A DNA stretch of 64,000 nt, from the NCBI GenBank assembly GCA_903813345.2, contig CAIIXF020000010.1, positions 23,036,740 to 23,100,739 on the forward strand, given 5' to 3'. The notes under the pieces were generated by a model. The model had not been told where the DNA came from. It saw nothing but the letters and a program-made list of their open reading frames with translations, and made no database searches. This DNA comes from Owenia fusiformis (Eukaryota; Annelida; Polychaeta; Sabellida; Oweniidae). A program made the translations under genes and the position numbers. Of this stretch, positions 1 through 12,003 are shown in pieces. Within the stretch, counting starts at the first letter, position 1; each line of letters starts with the position of its first letter.

Positions 1-488
1 CAGTTTCTTAACAACCAATTGACATTGCCAAGAAAATAGTGATTGAGGAGTTACAATTTCAGGGGAGGGGACGAAGGGGTATTTACCATACATACATACT
101 GAAAGTTTTTGAAGTTATCAGGTCCGTTTTAAATGGCTGACAAGCAATGCACTGGGTAACAATCAATCATACATTAGTATTTACATGTTGGTGTATGGCA
201 GAATTCAAACCAATGAAATATTCAATAAATTCTTGACAAAATTTCAATATTCAATAGTTCAATATTATTTTCTTTTCGAATAACGATTAAAACTGGCTAT
301 TTAAAATTGATTCTATATTTCTTGAGGTTCTCGATTTTCATTTTGAGAAACATCATTTAAAATTCAAATCAATTCAAGAAGTGGTTTGTCTGGAAATGAG
401 CAGGCAAAAATGAGACACTCGCCCACAAATCTGATAATATATCTTAGCTTTTTTAAGTACAATAAAAAAGAGAATCATATTGATTTAC

Positions 489-3400
489 CTCCTTTAATCT
501 GGCCATTGGTACATATTGCAGACATAGATAAGGCTGTTATAGTTGTAACCACACAGGAGAGTAATACTATTAAAGCACTGAATCCCATCCCAGCCTGTCC
601 GACTACCCAGGGTAACCTTAGAAACAGCATCACACCAAATATGTTCAGCAAGCATCTTACCTAAAACATTTTAAAACACAAAAGTTAACAAACATCTTAC
701 AAAAACTTAATGTACAGGTTATTCTCTATGATGGCATCTTTCCCAACTGTTTCAATGAGGGTGCAGTACCATGGAAGAGAAGAATGTGTTATTGAGCAAA
801 GAATTATTTATGTGCAAGTATTATCTATTTGAACATATGACCACAATGACATTTGACAGTGGTAAGAATAGCTAATCAATAAAACAGGTTGTCCCTTAAA
901 ATAGTTATGCATAGATACCCATAATTTTTATGCTTATTCAATGTATAACCAGCTGTGTATAACCTATACTATTGAGAAGACGGACCGGTTCGGGGCAATA
1001 GCTGATGAAATTCTTTGTCACAAAGTTTGGCATTTTTTATAAAATCAAACGCGCGTCATTGAAACTCACAAGATGTAAATAGCATGTCATTTACATCATA
1101 CCTTGATGGGGAAAAATAGATCTTATATGTTAGAAGTACTAAATAAAAGTTATCGTGAAAATGAGACAGTCGTTCTCGAGAGAAAAGAGCATCAATGCGC
1201 ATTTAGAGAGTTTTGGTTCGTTTAAAAATCTGTAAAAAATTGGGGTACTTAAAAGCATCGGGAGGCATCATACATTTCAAATTAGACACGAGGAAGTCAA
1301 TATTGAGCAAGTTATGGCTATTTTAAATTCAAATAAAACCGTTAACCCGTACCGGTCCAGCTTTTGACCCGTACCGGTCAATTTTCGTTAGCTGCGTATA
1401 CCAAGGGTGAATTACAAAAAATAAAAAACTAGAAAAAGAATTGTTACCAAAAATAATCCTTGTATTTTGTCATTAGTTAAAATGTCATCAAAGTCATTTG
1501 TATGTTTAACATATCGCTGAATGCCAGAACATCAGAGGATGTGAGGTAAATCTTAATTTGATGTGTCTCTACCTTTACTTTTTAAAATTATTAATTGAAA
1601 AACTTACTAGAACTCCAGTGATCCAGCCAAACTTGACAGCCTCTGTTTTCTTTGCCTTGGGAGCAGCTTCAACATCTCCTGGAGTAATAACACCATTTGA
1701 TTCACTCAGTAATGGCTCATTCACTCTCTGCCTTTCTTCCTCATGCTAAAAATATAAAGAAAAAATCATAAGCATAGAGAAAATCATCCAAGACTATAAA
1801 ACAAAAATATGTAGGAAGTATAACTATAACATGCCAGTCTTACTATATTTGCATAAATTTTCATGATTATTTGTATGTTGGATATATTTGACAATACAAG
1901 TCAAGAGTGTAAGGAGAGAAGGGGGGGGGGTCCTCTTGTTCAGCAAAGTTTCATCATGAAGATATGAATCACTAAATTTGAAGTTTAAGTCAAATGTTTT
2001 GAATGATTATAAATGAATTCCCACCGAAATATATTTTTATCTCAAAAACCACTCAAAGTTTATCGAAGAACCATTGTATAACAATATACAACAATATTAT
2101 GTTGGATTGATGGATTATGTATATCAAATCATTTATAAGACTCCCATAAACTGTAACTTCAAAGCCAAAAAAGCTATTTTTGGGCTGAGATAAAAAAGCA
2201 GTAAAGTATTCTTATGTTTTATCATAAGCAGTATAAATAAATTTGATGTTTTTAGTTGAATATGGTACAAATTATGGCCTGAATTATAGTGGTTGTCAAG
2301 ATAGTCTGGGCATAAATATGGTATAAAACTATATCTAAAGTTACCTGTCACTCTTGCACCAGAAAAATGCAGTAATACTGTATATCATTCAGATAAACTC
2401 ATGGCAGATGAATTAACAAAATAGTATTGTAAATTAGCTAGCAGGGGTTTCATTAGCAGCAGGCAACAGGCGAGTTTAACCGGTTGTTTTCACAAAACCG
2501 CCTGTTGTTTTTAGGGATTTCAACTTTTCCATGTTAAATTTATAATTTTCATTAATTTTACCTGTTGTTTTCATTTATTTAGCCTGTTGTGAGAAATTCT
2601 AGAGAAACCCCTAAGCTAGACAATGACCCCAAGGCTCTTCATTGTTAAAAGGGACTGTAAAGTTCAAGTTTTACAATTTCTTGCTCTTTCTATTAAACAA
2701 TTTTTTATATCTAAAAATATATATATTCTATATATTCTATATTCTAAATATATATTTAATAACAACAAACTTTGCTTACACTTAACACTGTAATATAATA
2801 GGTATATCAGTCTGAATTTAGTATTACCATGAATAATTTTAGTTATACATTTTCTTATTGTATTGTATATATAATAGGATTTTATTAGTACTGATGCCCT
2901 TTTAGGGCCAAACGTACATCCGATATACAATTTTCAATAACAGTAAATATAGCAATAAAGTAAAGAAAATAGGATTACATTCTTCAAATGACATATAAAA
3001 TGTTACATTGATATAAGAATCCTGTCTCTACCATTCATTAGATACTGGTAGTTAAAATTTAGTATATAGAACAATACCAAGTTTTTGACTGATACCAAAT
3101 ATAAAATTAGTACCATGGGTACTGGGCTCACATGGTAACAGAAAAGATATAATAATTTTTTGCCAATAATTTGTAACAAAATTATTTCATACAACTACTC
3201 TTTACAGTGACATGGCTTTTTGCAATGCAAGACACCTGAAATTATTTGTAAAGCTAGGAAATGGGCCAAAATTGAATTTCGCGAGACAAAAATGGCGACC
3301 ATTTTGAAATCAGGCAAGCTTTTGAACCAGGAGTCATAGGGGAGTTTTTTGTATTGATGTTGAACAAAAATAACTTGAAACTGGAATCCTATCGACAGAG

Positions 3401-6400
3401 GTTTTAAGCAAATGGTCCAAAAGAGGATTTCGCGAGACAGATGGACAAATCAATGTTAACTAAAATGGCTGAAAATAAAAAAAATGGATATAATATTTTG
3501 TCGATTTTTTGTAACAAAGTTATTTCATACAACTACCTTTTACAGTGGCATGGCTTTTTACAATGCAGGACAGCTGAAATTATTTGTAAAGCTAGGAACT
3601 TGGCAAAAAGTGAATTTCGCGAAACAAGAATGGCAACCATTTTGAAAATAGGCGAGCTTTTGAACCAAGAGTCATAGGAGAGTTTTTTGTATTGATGCTG
3701 AAAAAAATTAACTTAAAATGGGAATCCTATCGACAGAGGGTTTAAGGTAAATGGTCCAAAAGTGGATTTTGCGAGACAGATCGACAAATCAATGTTAACT
3801 AAAATGGCTGAAAATAAATAAATGGATATAATTTTTCGCTGATTTTTCGTAACAAAATTATTTCATACATCTACTCTTTACATTGACATGGATTTTTACA
3901 ATGTAGGACACTTGAAATTATTTGCAAAGCTAGGAAATGGGTCAAAAGTGAATTTCGCGAGACAAAATGGCGGCCATTTTGAAAATAGGAGAGCTTTTGA
4001 ACCAGGAGTCATAAGGGAGTTTTCTGAATTGATGTTGAACAGAAATAACTTAAAACAGGAATCCTATTGACAGAGGTTTTAAAACGTGCCACAGAAAGTG
4101 GATTTCGCGAGTCAGATAGACAAATCAATGTTAACTAAAATGGCTGAAAATAAAAAAATGGATACAATTTTTCGCTGATTATTTGTAACAAAATTATTTC
4201 ATATATCTACCCTTTACATTGACATGGATTTTTACAATGTAGGACACCTGAAATTATTTGTAAAGCTAGGAAATGCGTCAAAAGTGAATTTCGCGAGACA
4301 AAAGTGACAGCCATTTTGAAAATAGCCAAACTTTTGAACCAAGAGTCATAGGAGAGTTTTTTGTATTGATGTTGAACAAAAATAACTTAAAATGGGAATC
4401 CTATCGACAGAGGGTTTAAGGTAAATGGTCCAAAAGTGAATTTTGCGAGACAGATGGACAAATCAATGTTAACTAAAATGGCTGAAAATAAATAAATGGA
4501 TATAATTTTTCGCTGATTTTTCGTAACAAAATTATTTCATACATCTACTCTTTACTTTGCAATGGATTTCTACAATGTAGGACACTTGAAATTATTTGTA
4601 AAGCTAGGAAATAGGTCAAAAGTGAATTTCACGAGACAAAAATGGCGGCCATTTTGAAAATAGGCGAGCTTTTGAACCAGGAGTCATAGGGGAGTTTTCT
4701 GAATTCATGTTGAACAGAAATAACTTAAAACAGGAATCCTATCAGAGGTTTTAAAACGTGCCACTGTTATTGACAGAAAGTGGATTTCGCGAGTCAGATA
4801 GACAAATCAATGTTAACTAAAATGGCTGAAAATAAAAAAATGGATACAATTTTTCGCTGATTTTTTGTAACAAAATTATTTCATATATCTAATCTTTACA
4901 TTGACATGGATTTTTATAATGTAGGACACCTGAAATTATTTGTAAAGCTAGGAAATGGGCCAAAAGTGAATTTCGCGAGACAAAAGTGACCGCCATTTTG
5001 AAAATAGGCGAGCTTTTGAACCAGGAGTCATATGGGGGTTTTCTGTATTGATGTTGAACAGAAATAATTTAAAACAGGAATCCTATCGACAGAGGTTAGC
5101 TAGGAAATGGGCTAAAAGTGAATTTTGCGAGACAAAAGTGACGGCCATTTTGAAAATAGGCGAGCTTTTGAACCAGGAGTCATAGGGGGGTTTTCTATAT
5201 TGATGTTGAACAGAAATAACTTAAAACGGGAATCCTATCGACAGAGGTTTTAAAACGTGCCACTATTGTTGACGGACAGACGGACAGACGGACGGACGGA
5301 CGGACGGACAGACAGACGGACAAGTGAGTGATTGCAAAAGCTCACCATGTGAGCTAATAATAATAACCAGGCATTAACATGCCAAAATGTCACCACCAAG
5401 TTAGTTATTGCAAATAGTTACAAAACTGTAACAATAGTTATAAAACCAAACTTTGGTCATCCCAACAGTCATAACAATAATCTGTTTCCATTGTAACATA
5501 TATCCATTGCCATGGTAATTCAAACTGCCAAAAATATGTTGAAATGTGTCGACAATAATAATTTTAGGTCCATGTGAGCATTACTTCTTAAATCATTGCA
5601 AATGGTTACAAAATGTTACAAGTCAACATATTTGTTGCAATGGTAACATATATACTGGCAAAAATGTGTTGGATCAAACCACAGTAAAAATTTGAAGTCA
5701 GTCCAAACAGTACTCGTTAAGTTACTAGAACTTGGAAGTTGTAAGAATTGGTCAGAGAAGCTTCTGGAGGTGAAATAAATGTAATTTAGCTTAAAGTATA
5801 ATATATTTATCATCGCAATGATCACATGGGAAGTGGGACACTTATGTTTTCAGCAATTTGTTCATTTACAAGGGGTACATGGCGTGGGTACAAGGTGGTC
5901 ATAATAGAAATCAAGATAAGTAAAAGAGACCGACATGGGAAGTAGGGGACACTTATGTTTTCAGCAATTTGTTCACTTATCAGTGGGTAAGTCAAGTGGT
6001 GTCAACAACTAAAGTAAACAATGCTCTTCAAAGGTATCAGTATTAGTCAGATTTTATGATTTCAATTCCATTTAAAAACTTCTGATTTTCTCAAGCATAA
6101 TATCAAAAATCTTGCAGTTTACAATGATACATGCTTAAGTTGGATGAAGTGATTCAACACATACTTGAATCTGGGGGTAACATGTAAGACAAACACCTAA
6201 CAACAAGAGCCAATTCAAGACAGAAAGAGTGGCTCATTCATAATTCTAGTAAATAATGATATCTACTTAAGTAGCATGTAAACATCCTATACAACCATCC
6301 TATGAGTGCAAACAAACAAATACAACAAGTGAATCTTTTATCACTTATCCTAAGGTGCCCTATTAATTGCAAGTAAAGGAAACACTGGTATTGATATCAA

Positions 6401-9400
6401 AAGCAAGAATATGAAAATTAACATCTATCCAGTATTAAAAATTAGTACCGTGGGTACTGGGCTCACATGGTGACAGAAAAAAAACGGATATAATTTTTTG
6501 CTGATTTTTTGTTACAAAATTATTTCAAGCCATCTGTCTCTCTGTCAATTAAAATGGCTGAAAAAAAAACGGATATAATTTTTTGCCAATAATTTGTAAC
6601 AAAATTATTTCATACAACTACTCTTTACAGTGACATGGCTTTTTGCAATGCAAGACACCTGAAATTATTTGTAAAGCTAGGAAATGGGCCAAAATTGAAT
6701 TTCGCGAGACAAAAATGGCGACCATTTTGAAATCAGGCAAGCTTTTGAACCAGGAGTCATAGGGGAGTTTTCTGTATTGATGTTGAACAAAAATAACTTG
6801 AAACTGGAATCCTATCGACAGAGCAGTTTTAAGCAAATGGTCCAAAAGAGGATTTCGCAAGACAGATGGACAAATCAATGTTAACTAAAATGGCTGAAAA
6901 TAAAAAAAACGGATATAATATTTTGCCGATTTTTTGTAACAAAATTATTTCATACAACTACCTTTTACAGTGACATGGCTCTTTACAATGCAGGACAGCT
7001 GAAATTATTTGTAAAGCTAGGAAATGGGCAAAAAGTGAATTTCGCAAAACAAGAATGGCAACCATTTTGAAAATAGGCGAGCTTTTGAACCAAGAGTCAT
7101 AGGAGAGTTTTTTGTATTGATGTTGAACAAAATTAACTTAAAATGGGAATCCTATCGACAGAGGGTTTAAGGTAAATGGTCCAAAAGTGGATTTTGCGAG
7201 ACAGATGGACAAATCAATGTTAACTAAAATGGCTGAAAATAAATAAATGGATATAATTTTTCATGGTTTTTCGTAACAAAATTTTTTCATACATCTACTC
7301 TTTACATTGACATGGATTTTTACAATGTAGGACACTTGAAATTATTTGTAAAGCTAGGAAATGGGTCAAAAGTGAATTTCGCGAGACAAAAATGGCGGCC
7401 ATTTTGAAAATAGGCGAGCTTTTGAACCAGGAGTCATATGGGAGTTTTCTGAATTGATGTTGAACAGAAATAACTTAAAACAGTAATCCTATCGACAGAG
7501 GTTTTTAAACGTGCCACAGAAAGTGGATTTCGCGAGTCAGATAGACAAATCAATGTTAACTAAAATGGCTGAAAATAAAAAAATGGATACAATTTTTCGA
7601 CAAAAGTGACGGCCATTTTGAAAATAGATGAGCTTTTGAACCAAGAGTCATAGGAGAGTTTTTTGTATTGACGTTGAACAAAAATAACTTAAAATGGGAA
7701 TCCTATCGACAGAGGGTTTAAGGTAAATGGTCCAAAAGTGAATTTTGCAAGACAGATGGACAAATCAATGTTAACTAAAATGGCTGAAAATAAATAAATG
7801 GATATAATTTTTCGCTGATTTTTCGTAACAAAATTATTTCATACATCTATTCTTTACTTTGAAATGGATTTCTACAATGTAGGACACTTGAAATTATTTG
7901 TAAAGCTAGGAAATGGGTCAAAAGTGAATTTAGCGAGACAAAAATGGCGGCCATTTTGAAAATAGGCGAGCTTTTGAACCAGGAGTCATAGGGGAGTTTT
8001 CTGAATTCATGTTGAACAGAAATAACTTAAAACAGGAATCCTATCGACAGAGGTTTTAAAACGTGCCACTGTTATTGACAGAAAGTGGATTTCGCGAGTC
8101 AGATAGACAAATCAATGTTAACTAAAATGGCTGAAAATAAAAAAATGGATACAATTTTTCGCTGATTTTTTGTAACAAAATTATTTCATATATCTAATCT
8201 TTACATTGACATGGATTTTTACGATGTAGGACACCTGAAATTATTTGTAAAGCTAGGAAATGGGCCAAAAGTGAATTTCGCGAGACAAAAGTGACAGCCA
8301 TTTTGAAAATAGGTGAGCTTTTGAACCAGGAGTCATAGGGGGGTTTTCTGTATTGATGTTGAACAGAAATAACTTAAAACAGGAATCCTATCGACAGAGG
8401 TTAGCTAGGAAATGGGCTAAAAGTGAATTTCGCGAGACAAAAGTGACGGCCATTTTGAAAATAGGCGAGCTTTTGAACCAGGAGTCATAGGGGGGTTTTC
8501 TGTATTGATGTTGAACAGAAATAACTTAAAACAGGAATCCTATCGACAGAGGTTTTAAAACGTGCCACTATTGTTGACGGACGGACGGACAGACGGACGG
8601 ACAGACGGACGGACAGACAGACAGACGGACAAGTGAGTGATTGCAAAAGCTCACCATGTGAGCTAATAATACAAAGGGTACACCAACCCAGTATTTGAAT
8701 TTGGATATTTAGAATATTTGGACCATTGATCTTAAGCTTGCATAAAATCATGGGCTTTCAATTAGAGTTGAAAGCCCATGATAAATTATACTTAATTGTT
8801 CAAAATAAATTTAGAGAAAGTCTTATATAGTACACATGGGTATAACTGACTAAATCAGAGTCAGAAATTACTATTTCCCACAATTCTTCTTAGACAGTTT
8901 AAACAAGAATTTGGGAAAATCAAACCAAAGTAATAAGACACACATATCATGTAATGTTTCCAAGTACACATTCTGGTTTCATAGGTCAAAGTCTTTTACT
9001 TGAAGTCTTAGAATACAGCTAAATTACTGCATTCGAAAGTGTAGTCATCAATTCAATCAAGTATTGCAAGCCTATGAAGTTTATAATTAGAACTTTCCCT
9101 TGTCATATATCTGTTAGTGAAATGCTTTATTGAGGATAATGAAAGACATGGACATATTTGCAGTGTCAGACACCCAAGCGAGTGAATCAACCATATAAAA
9201 TAGAAATTCTTTAGCCAATTTATAGATGCTCAATTTAATTCCTTTAGAACAAGCCACAAACACTTCCTGTCTCCCTTTTATGAGAAGCATGCTGATTGTA
9301 TTTTTTATTTCTTTGTATATGTTGTTTCATAGTAATACACATACAATGTTTATGTGTATTCAAATTGACAGACATGGTGCATTGACCTTGAACAGCATGA

Positions 9401-11744
9401 ACTATAAAGTCAAGCTCTCAATTCATCTTGGCTAATGAATGGATGCTGATATAAAACTGCGTAAAAAATAAAAATACCGATATAGTACATATACTTTAAT
9501 TCATATTTGTTAAATACAAAAAAACTGAGGGAACAGAAAATCATAATATCATCCTTTATTTGCAAAGAACATTCTAATACTGATTCTAAAAAAAGTATGA
9601 TTATTCAATTTAAAACAATTCATTGACTCTATAAGAACTAGAAAATTATCTAATCAAAAGGAAAGAGGAAGATGGATGAGATTATAACTGACAATATAAA
9701 TGAAACAAAAATTAATCATAAAGGTTCTTCCTTCTAAATTTCTCCAATGGTGGGGATATCCCTCTCCCTCATTTGTTATTACATGTAGTCTAAAAAGAAG
9801 AAGATTGGGAAACATGTCGACTCTGGATTTCAATGTATAAATCCAATGAGAAGCATTTACATTAGCAACTATGCTATTTTGCTAATCTGAATAAATATAG
9901 TATTATAACATGTATAAATCGTATGTCATTAAAAACTGATATATATATGTTATTTTACAGGTGACAGATATCATCAAGGGAAATTATTGCCTTTGTTTCT
10001 AAGTTTATATTCACTAACACCTGTTGGCTACCGGGATTAACCTTCTATTTTATGGGCAACAGGTTTAAATATGATTACATGTAGTACCTGCCACTATTCC
10101 ATTTATGTTTAAATGAGTTAAAAACGGTAACCGACAGGCATTAGTTGCATTTGCGAATACAAGCTTAGACAATGCATTTTTTAGCCAATGAGGTATCAGG
10201 CCAAAATCTTAGAATATCATCTTAGAATGTAACATCAATTATGGTGCACTTCAAGTTGGCTCAGCCTATCTAAAGAAAATGTGGGTCCACAAAATTAACT
10301 AGATTGCTGCCATTTTTACAAAATCCTTGTACTATATCTAGTTCTTTTTCAGTTATGCCCCTTCCCCTTCAGGATCACCCTTCTTGTTTTGTTAAACATA
10401 CCCTTCACAATCACAGATCCAGGGAGGTATGGGGAATACCCCACGCTCTCCTAGGATGGGCCCAGAAAAATTATTTGGGCCTAAAATTTTGTAGGGCCGC
10501 ATTATTGGGCCTTAGGGGCATTACTCAGCCTTTTAGGACCTTATTTTTTAATTCTAGGCCAAATTAACAAAAAAAAATAGGGGCTGTTTTAGGGGCCCAG
10601 AATTTTATCTTTTTTTGACATTTTTCTGACTTGAAATGTGGGTCCCCCCTACTTGACTTCCAGATCCGCCAACCACTGCAGTGCGAAGGCATATACCCTG
10701 TATACAAGTTGAAATAGTCAAATTTTATATTCGAATGTCACAAAACAAATAATAGTCGGGAAATTTCAGAATACATGTATAAGGACTGCAGAAGATATTT
10801 GAAAATGGTCCGAATAAATTTGTACGATTAAAAAATCTGTCTTCATACAATGACATTTATACCAGTTTACTCAGCAGAAGAAATGGATGCCATTTTGAAA
10901 TGAAATTTCGCTTAGCTCCCGGGGCTTAGCTATATTATTTAAACCTTTATAACAATCAATTAAGAGAGGGATATGAGCTGTTATTCTGCAAATCTAATGT
11001 ATGCACAAAGGTATGTTTCATATAATTATGCCGTAACAACTATGCATGTGTCACCATGATCTACAAATATTGAATACCATGGCTGCTGAAACTTTCACTC
11101 AAAGCCGGAATATACATATAGAGAAGGCTTTGGACCTGAGTAAGTCATGGGGTGTAGCGCCTATTACGCAAGATATTCACATGCAAGATATCCCCGAATG
11201 GGAGTCGTAACAACAAACACTTAGCTCATTTGCTTACCTTTTGAAGAGCATCTTGAACTACATCAGGATCATGCAGTTCTAGTAATGTTGGCCTCTGTTT
11301 CATCATATTAGCCGTTGTTGAGGCAAGATTACGATAATGATCGATACATGGAAGTGCTTCAATTGTATTTTGACCGAACGTTTTAAGGTTTGTTGTGTCA
11401 TAACCGTGTGTATCATATCCAACAGTGAATTGTGGAGAGATGGGAGAAGATGAATTTACTGTGTCTGTTGGGTCAGTAGAGGTGGAAAATACTCCATCAG
11501 CATCTGGTTTGTTTTCATTTTTCACATTTTCTTCATTCATTGAATCACCTTTATTCTTTGGTTCTCCCTCACTAACGAATACGACCTTAAATCTTGATTT
11601 TTTGTGGTCGTCTTTATTCTCAGGATTTGACTCTTGAGATTTATCCATATTTGGATCTTCCTTTTTGTCTTCACCTTGTTGGTTTGAATCTTTTTCTCCG
11701 ACTGCAGACATTTCCATGTTTTTCGTCCGCCATACAGCGACCAC
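489..11744 (-). CDS. SLC12 cation-chloride cotransporter (NKCC/NCC type), 5' part, three exons
   Basis: Partial gene that continues beyond the left edge. Exons (minus): 11238-11744 (169 codons), 1608-1745 (46 codons), 489-660 (57 codons plus one base); all join in frame with GT-AG borders. Seen: the N-terminal exon has an RFKV motif (residues 51-54) and KTFGQNT (121-127) followed by PCIDHYRN. Exon 2 ends in KFGWITGVL, and exon 3 continues [13 protein letters not shown], then LPWVVGQAG and VVTTIT, which are the first two membrane helices. Known: SLC12A1/2/3 carriers move Na, K and Cl, bind SPAK/OSR1 kinases through RFxV, and are activated by phosphorylation of Thr in the FGxNT block. The N-terminus is cytosolic. 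The RLPW wording is closer to NCC and VGQAG closer to NKCC, so I do not choose between SLC12A1, A2 and A3. Start could be 11744 or the second Met pair at 11717. Confidence 0.92.
661..1607. other. SLC12 intron 2, no gene seen
   Basis: Intron between the two membrane-proximal SLC12 exons. At about 1330-1415 it holds a segment (GTACCGG-rich, then TAGCTGC-TATACCAAGG) that recurs diverged at about 29990-30075, so it is a low-copy dispersed repeat. No open frame of note. Confidence 0.6.
2442..2613. mobile_element. Short MITE, 172 bp, probable 6-bp target duplication
   Basis: Ends form an inverted repeat (CAGGGGTTTC at the left, GAAACCCCTA at the right) and the element is flanked by AGCTAG at 2436-2441 and 2614-2619. 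Inside, the phrase CCTGTTGTTTT recurs three times. Non-coding. The superfamily is not clear because a 6-bp duplication is uncommon; the boundary could be off by a base or two. Confidence 0.6.
3126..5355. repeat. Satellite-bodied element, family A copy 1
   Basis: Left end GCTCACATGGT (3126) matches the reverse complement of the right-end hairpin (AGCTCACCATGTGAGCT, 5339-5355). The body is a tandem array of about six units of roughly 340 bp; each includes phrases like GTGAATTTCGCGAGAC, ATGGCGGCCATTTTGAAAA and AATCAATGTTAACTAAAATG. It ends in a (GACGGACG)n microsatellite at about 5270-5320. Short open frames here are chance frames in the repeat. The layout (sub-terminal inverted repeats, tandem core, microsatellite, terminal hairpin ending CTAA) resembles Helentron-associated (HINE/DINE-like) non-autonomous elements; this class is inference. 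Confidence 0.7.
5387..5780. repeat. Partial family B satellite-bodied element
   Basis: Begins with ATGTCACCACC preceded by GGCATTAACATG, the same left end as the large element at 57634. The segment about 5690-5750 (GAAGTCAGTCCAAACAGTA…GGAAGTTGTAAGAA) matches the right-hand part of that element at about 60010-60060. The tandem core is missing and no right-end hairpin was found, so this copy is truncated. It starts about 30 bp after the end of family A copy 1. Confidence 0.6.
5825..5985. repeat. Pair of about 50-bp direct repeats
   Basis: A segment starting CATGGGAAGT and containing GGACACTTATGTTTTCAGC and AATTTGTTCA occurs twice, at about 5825-5872 and 5934-5983. Between them sits a 38-bp segment (5897-5934) that is repeated exactly at 62786-62823. 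No coding content. Confidence 0.55.
6461..8664. repeat. Satellite-bodied element, family A copy 2
   Basis: Same architecture as the copy at 3126: left end GCTCACATGGTGA, tandem units of about 340 bp in the same orientation, a (GACGGACG)n run at about 8575-8630, and the right hairpin AGCTCACCATGTGAGCT followed by AATAAT. One unit near 7595 is abruptly shortened. The flanks of the two copies are unrelated beyond the element, which suggests two insertions rather than a simple segmental duplication. Confidence 0.7.
8749..8780. mobile_element. 32-bp mini-palindrome of the 7-bp TSD family
   Basis: A 32-bp near-perfect palindrome with ends CATGGGCTTTCAA and TTGAAAGCCCATG, which are the termini of the larger elements at 12124 and 35743. 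Flanked by ATAAAAT (8742-8748) and ATAAATT (8781-8787), a 7-bp duplication with one mismatch. It holds no internal sequence beyond the two termini. Confidence 0.7.
8788..10303. other. Intronic stretch, little recognisable
   Basis: AT-rich intronic DNA. The only structure seen is a weak inverted pair at about 10013-10149 (ACTAACACCTGTTGGCTACCG against its complement near the right end), perhaps a decayed 137-bp MITE. No gene. Confidence 0.5.
10414..10670 (-). repeat. GGGCCC-rich dispersed repeat, copy 1
   Basis: A roughly 257-bp segment with repeated GGGCCC/GGGCCT phrases that ends in CCAGATCCGCC. The reverse complement matches, with divergence, the segment at 55571-55780 (shared GAATTAAAAAATAAGG and TCTGGGCCCA-type phrases). 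A dispersed non-coding repeat of unknown class. Confidence 0.6.
11238..11744 (-). CDS. SLC12 exon 1: cytosolic regulatory N-terminus
   Basis: First coding exon of the cotransporter. It is hydrophilic, rich in Lys, Glu, Asp and Asn, and has no membrane segment, as expected for the cytosolic tail of this family. It carries the kinase-docking RFKV (residues 51-54 from the upstream Met) and two conserved candidate phospho-threonines in KTFGQNT (T122 and T127, equivalent by alignment to human NKCC1 T212 and T217). The donor GTAAGC follows codon 169 (LQK). The upstream Met (11744) adds MVAVWRTKN before MEMSAV; either start is possible and I see no evidence that decides it. Confidence 0.88.
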
Positions 11745-12003
11745 GTGATCAACTGGCTAGACCAATCAAAACGTGATACATAAAAAAACGAACGAATCAA
11801 TAGAGTACATCTGCACTGTGTTCGCTTTTTTCTTTCAGGAGTTTTTCCACGAGATAAAGTTGACATCTGAACCAACACTAAATACTGACGGATCCAGAAG
11901 CTAACCAACCTAACAAAGGGGGAGCGAGCACATTTTAAATCAGAAAAAAAAGATTTTTGGGCCACCATGTCCCAAAAAATGGGCTCAACTTTTGGCCCAT
12001 TTT

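Larger units (their letters stand above)
1746..11237. other. SLC12 intron 1, 9.5 kb, repeat-rich
   Basis: Long first intron between the regulatory N-terminal exon and the second exon. It holds two copies of a satellite-bodied element (3126-5355 and 6461-8664), part of a second family, several short inverted-repeat elements, and simple sequence. No host exon is recognised between about 8.8 and 11.2 kb. Confidence 0.7.

Noticed and set aside
3441-4070. Short open frames in the 3.4-4.1 kb and 6.6-6.9 kb repeats
   Set aside because: They fall inside tandem units that repeat several times, and the peptide changes from unit to unit. No domain.
5270-5325. CRISPR-like array of short repeats
   Set aside because: The (GACGGACG)n run is a plain microsatellite without spacers, in a eukaryotic genome.
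10304-10567. 87-residue open frame
   Set aside because: It overlaps a dispersed GGGCCC-rich repeat and has no homology I recognise.
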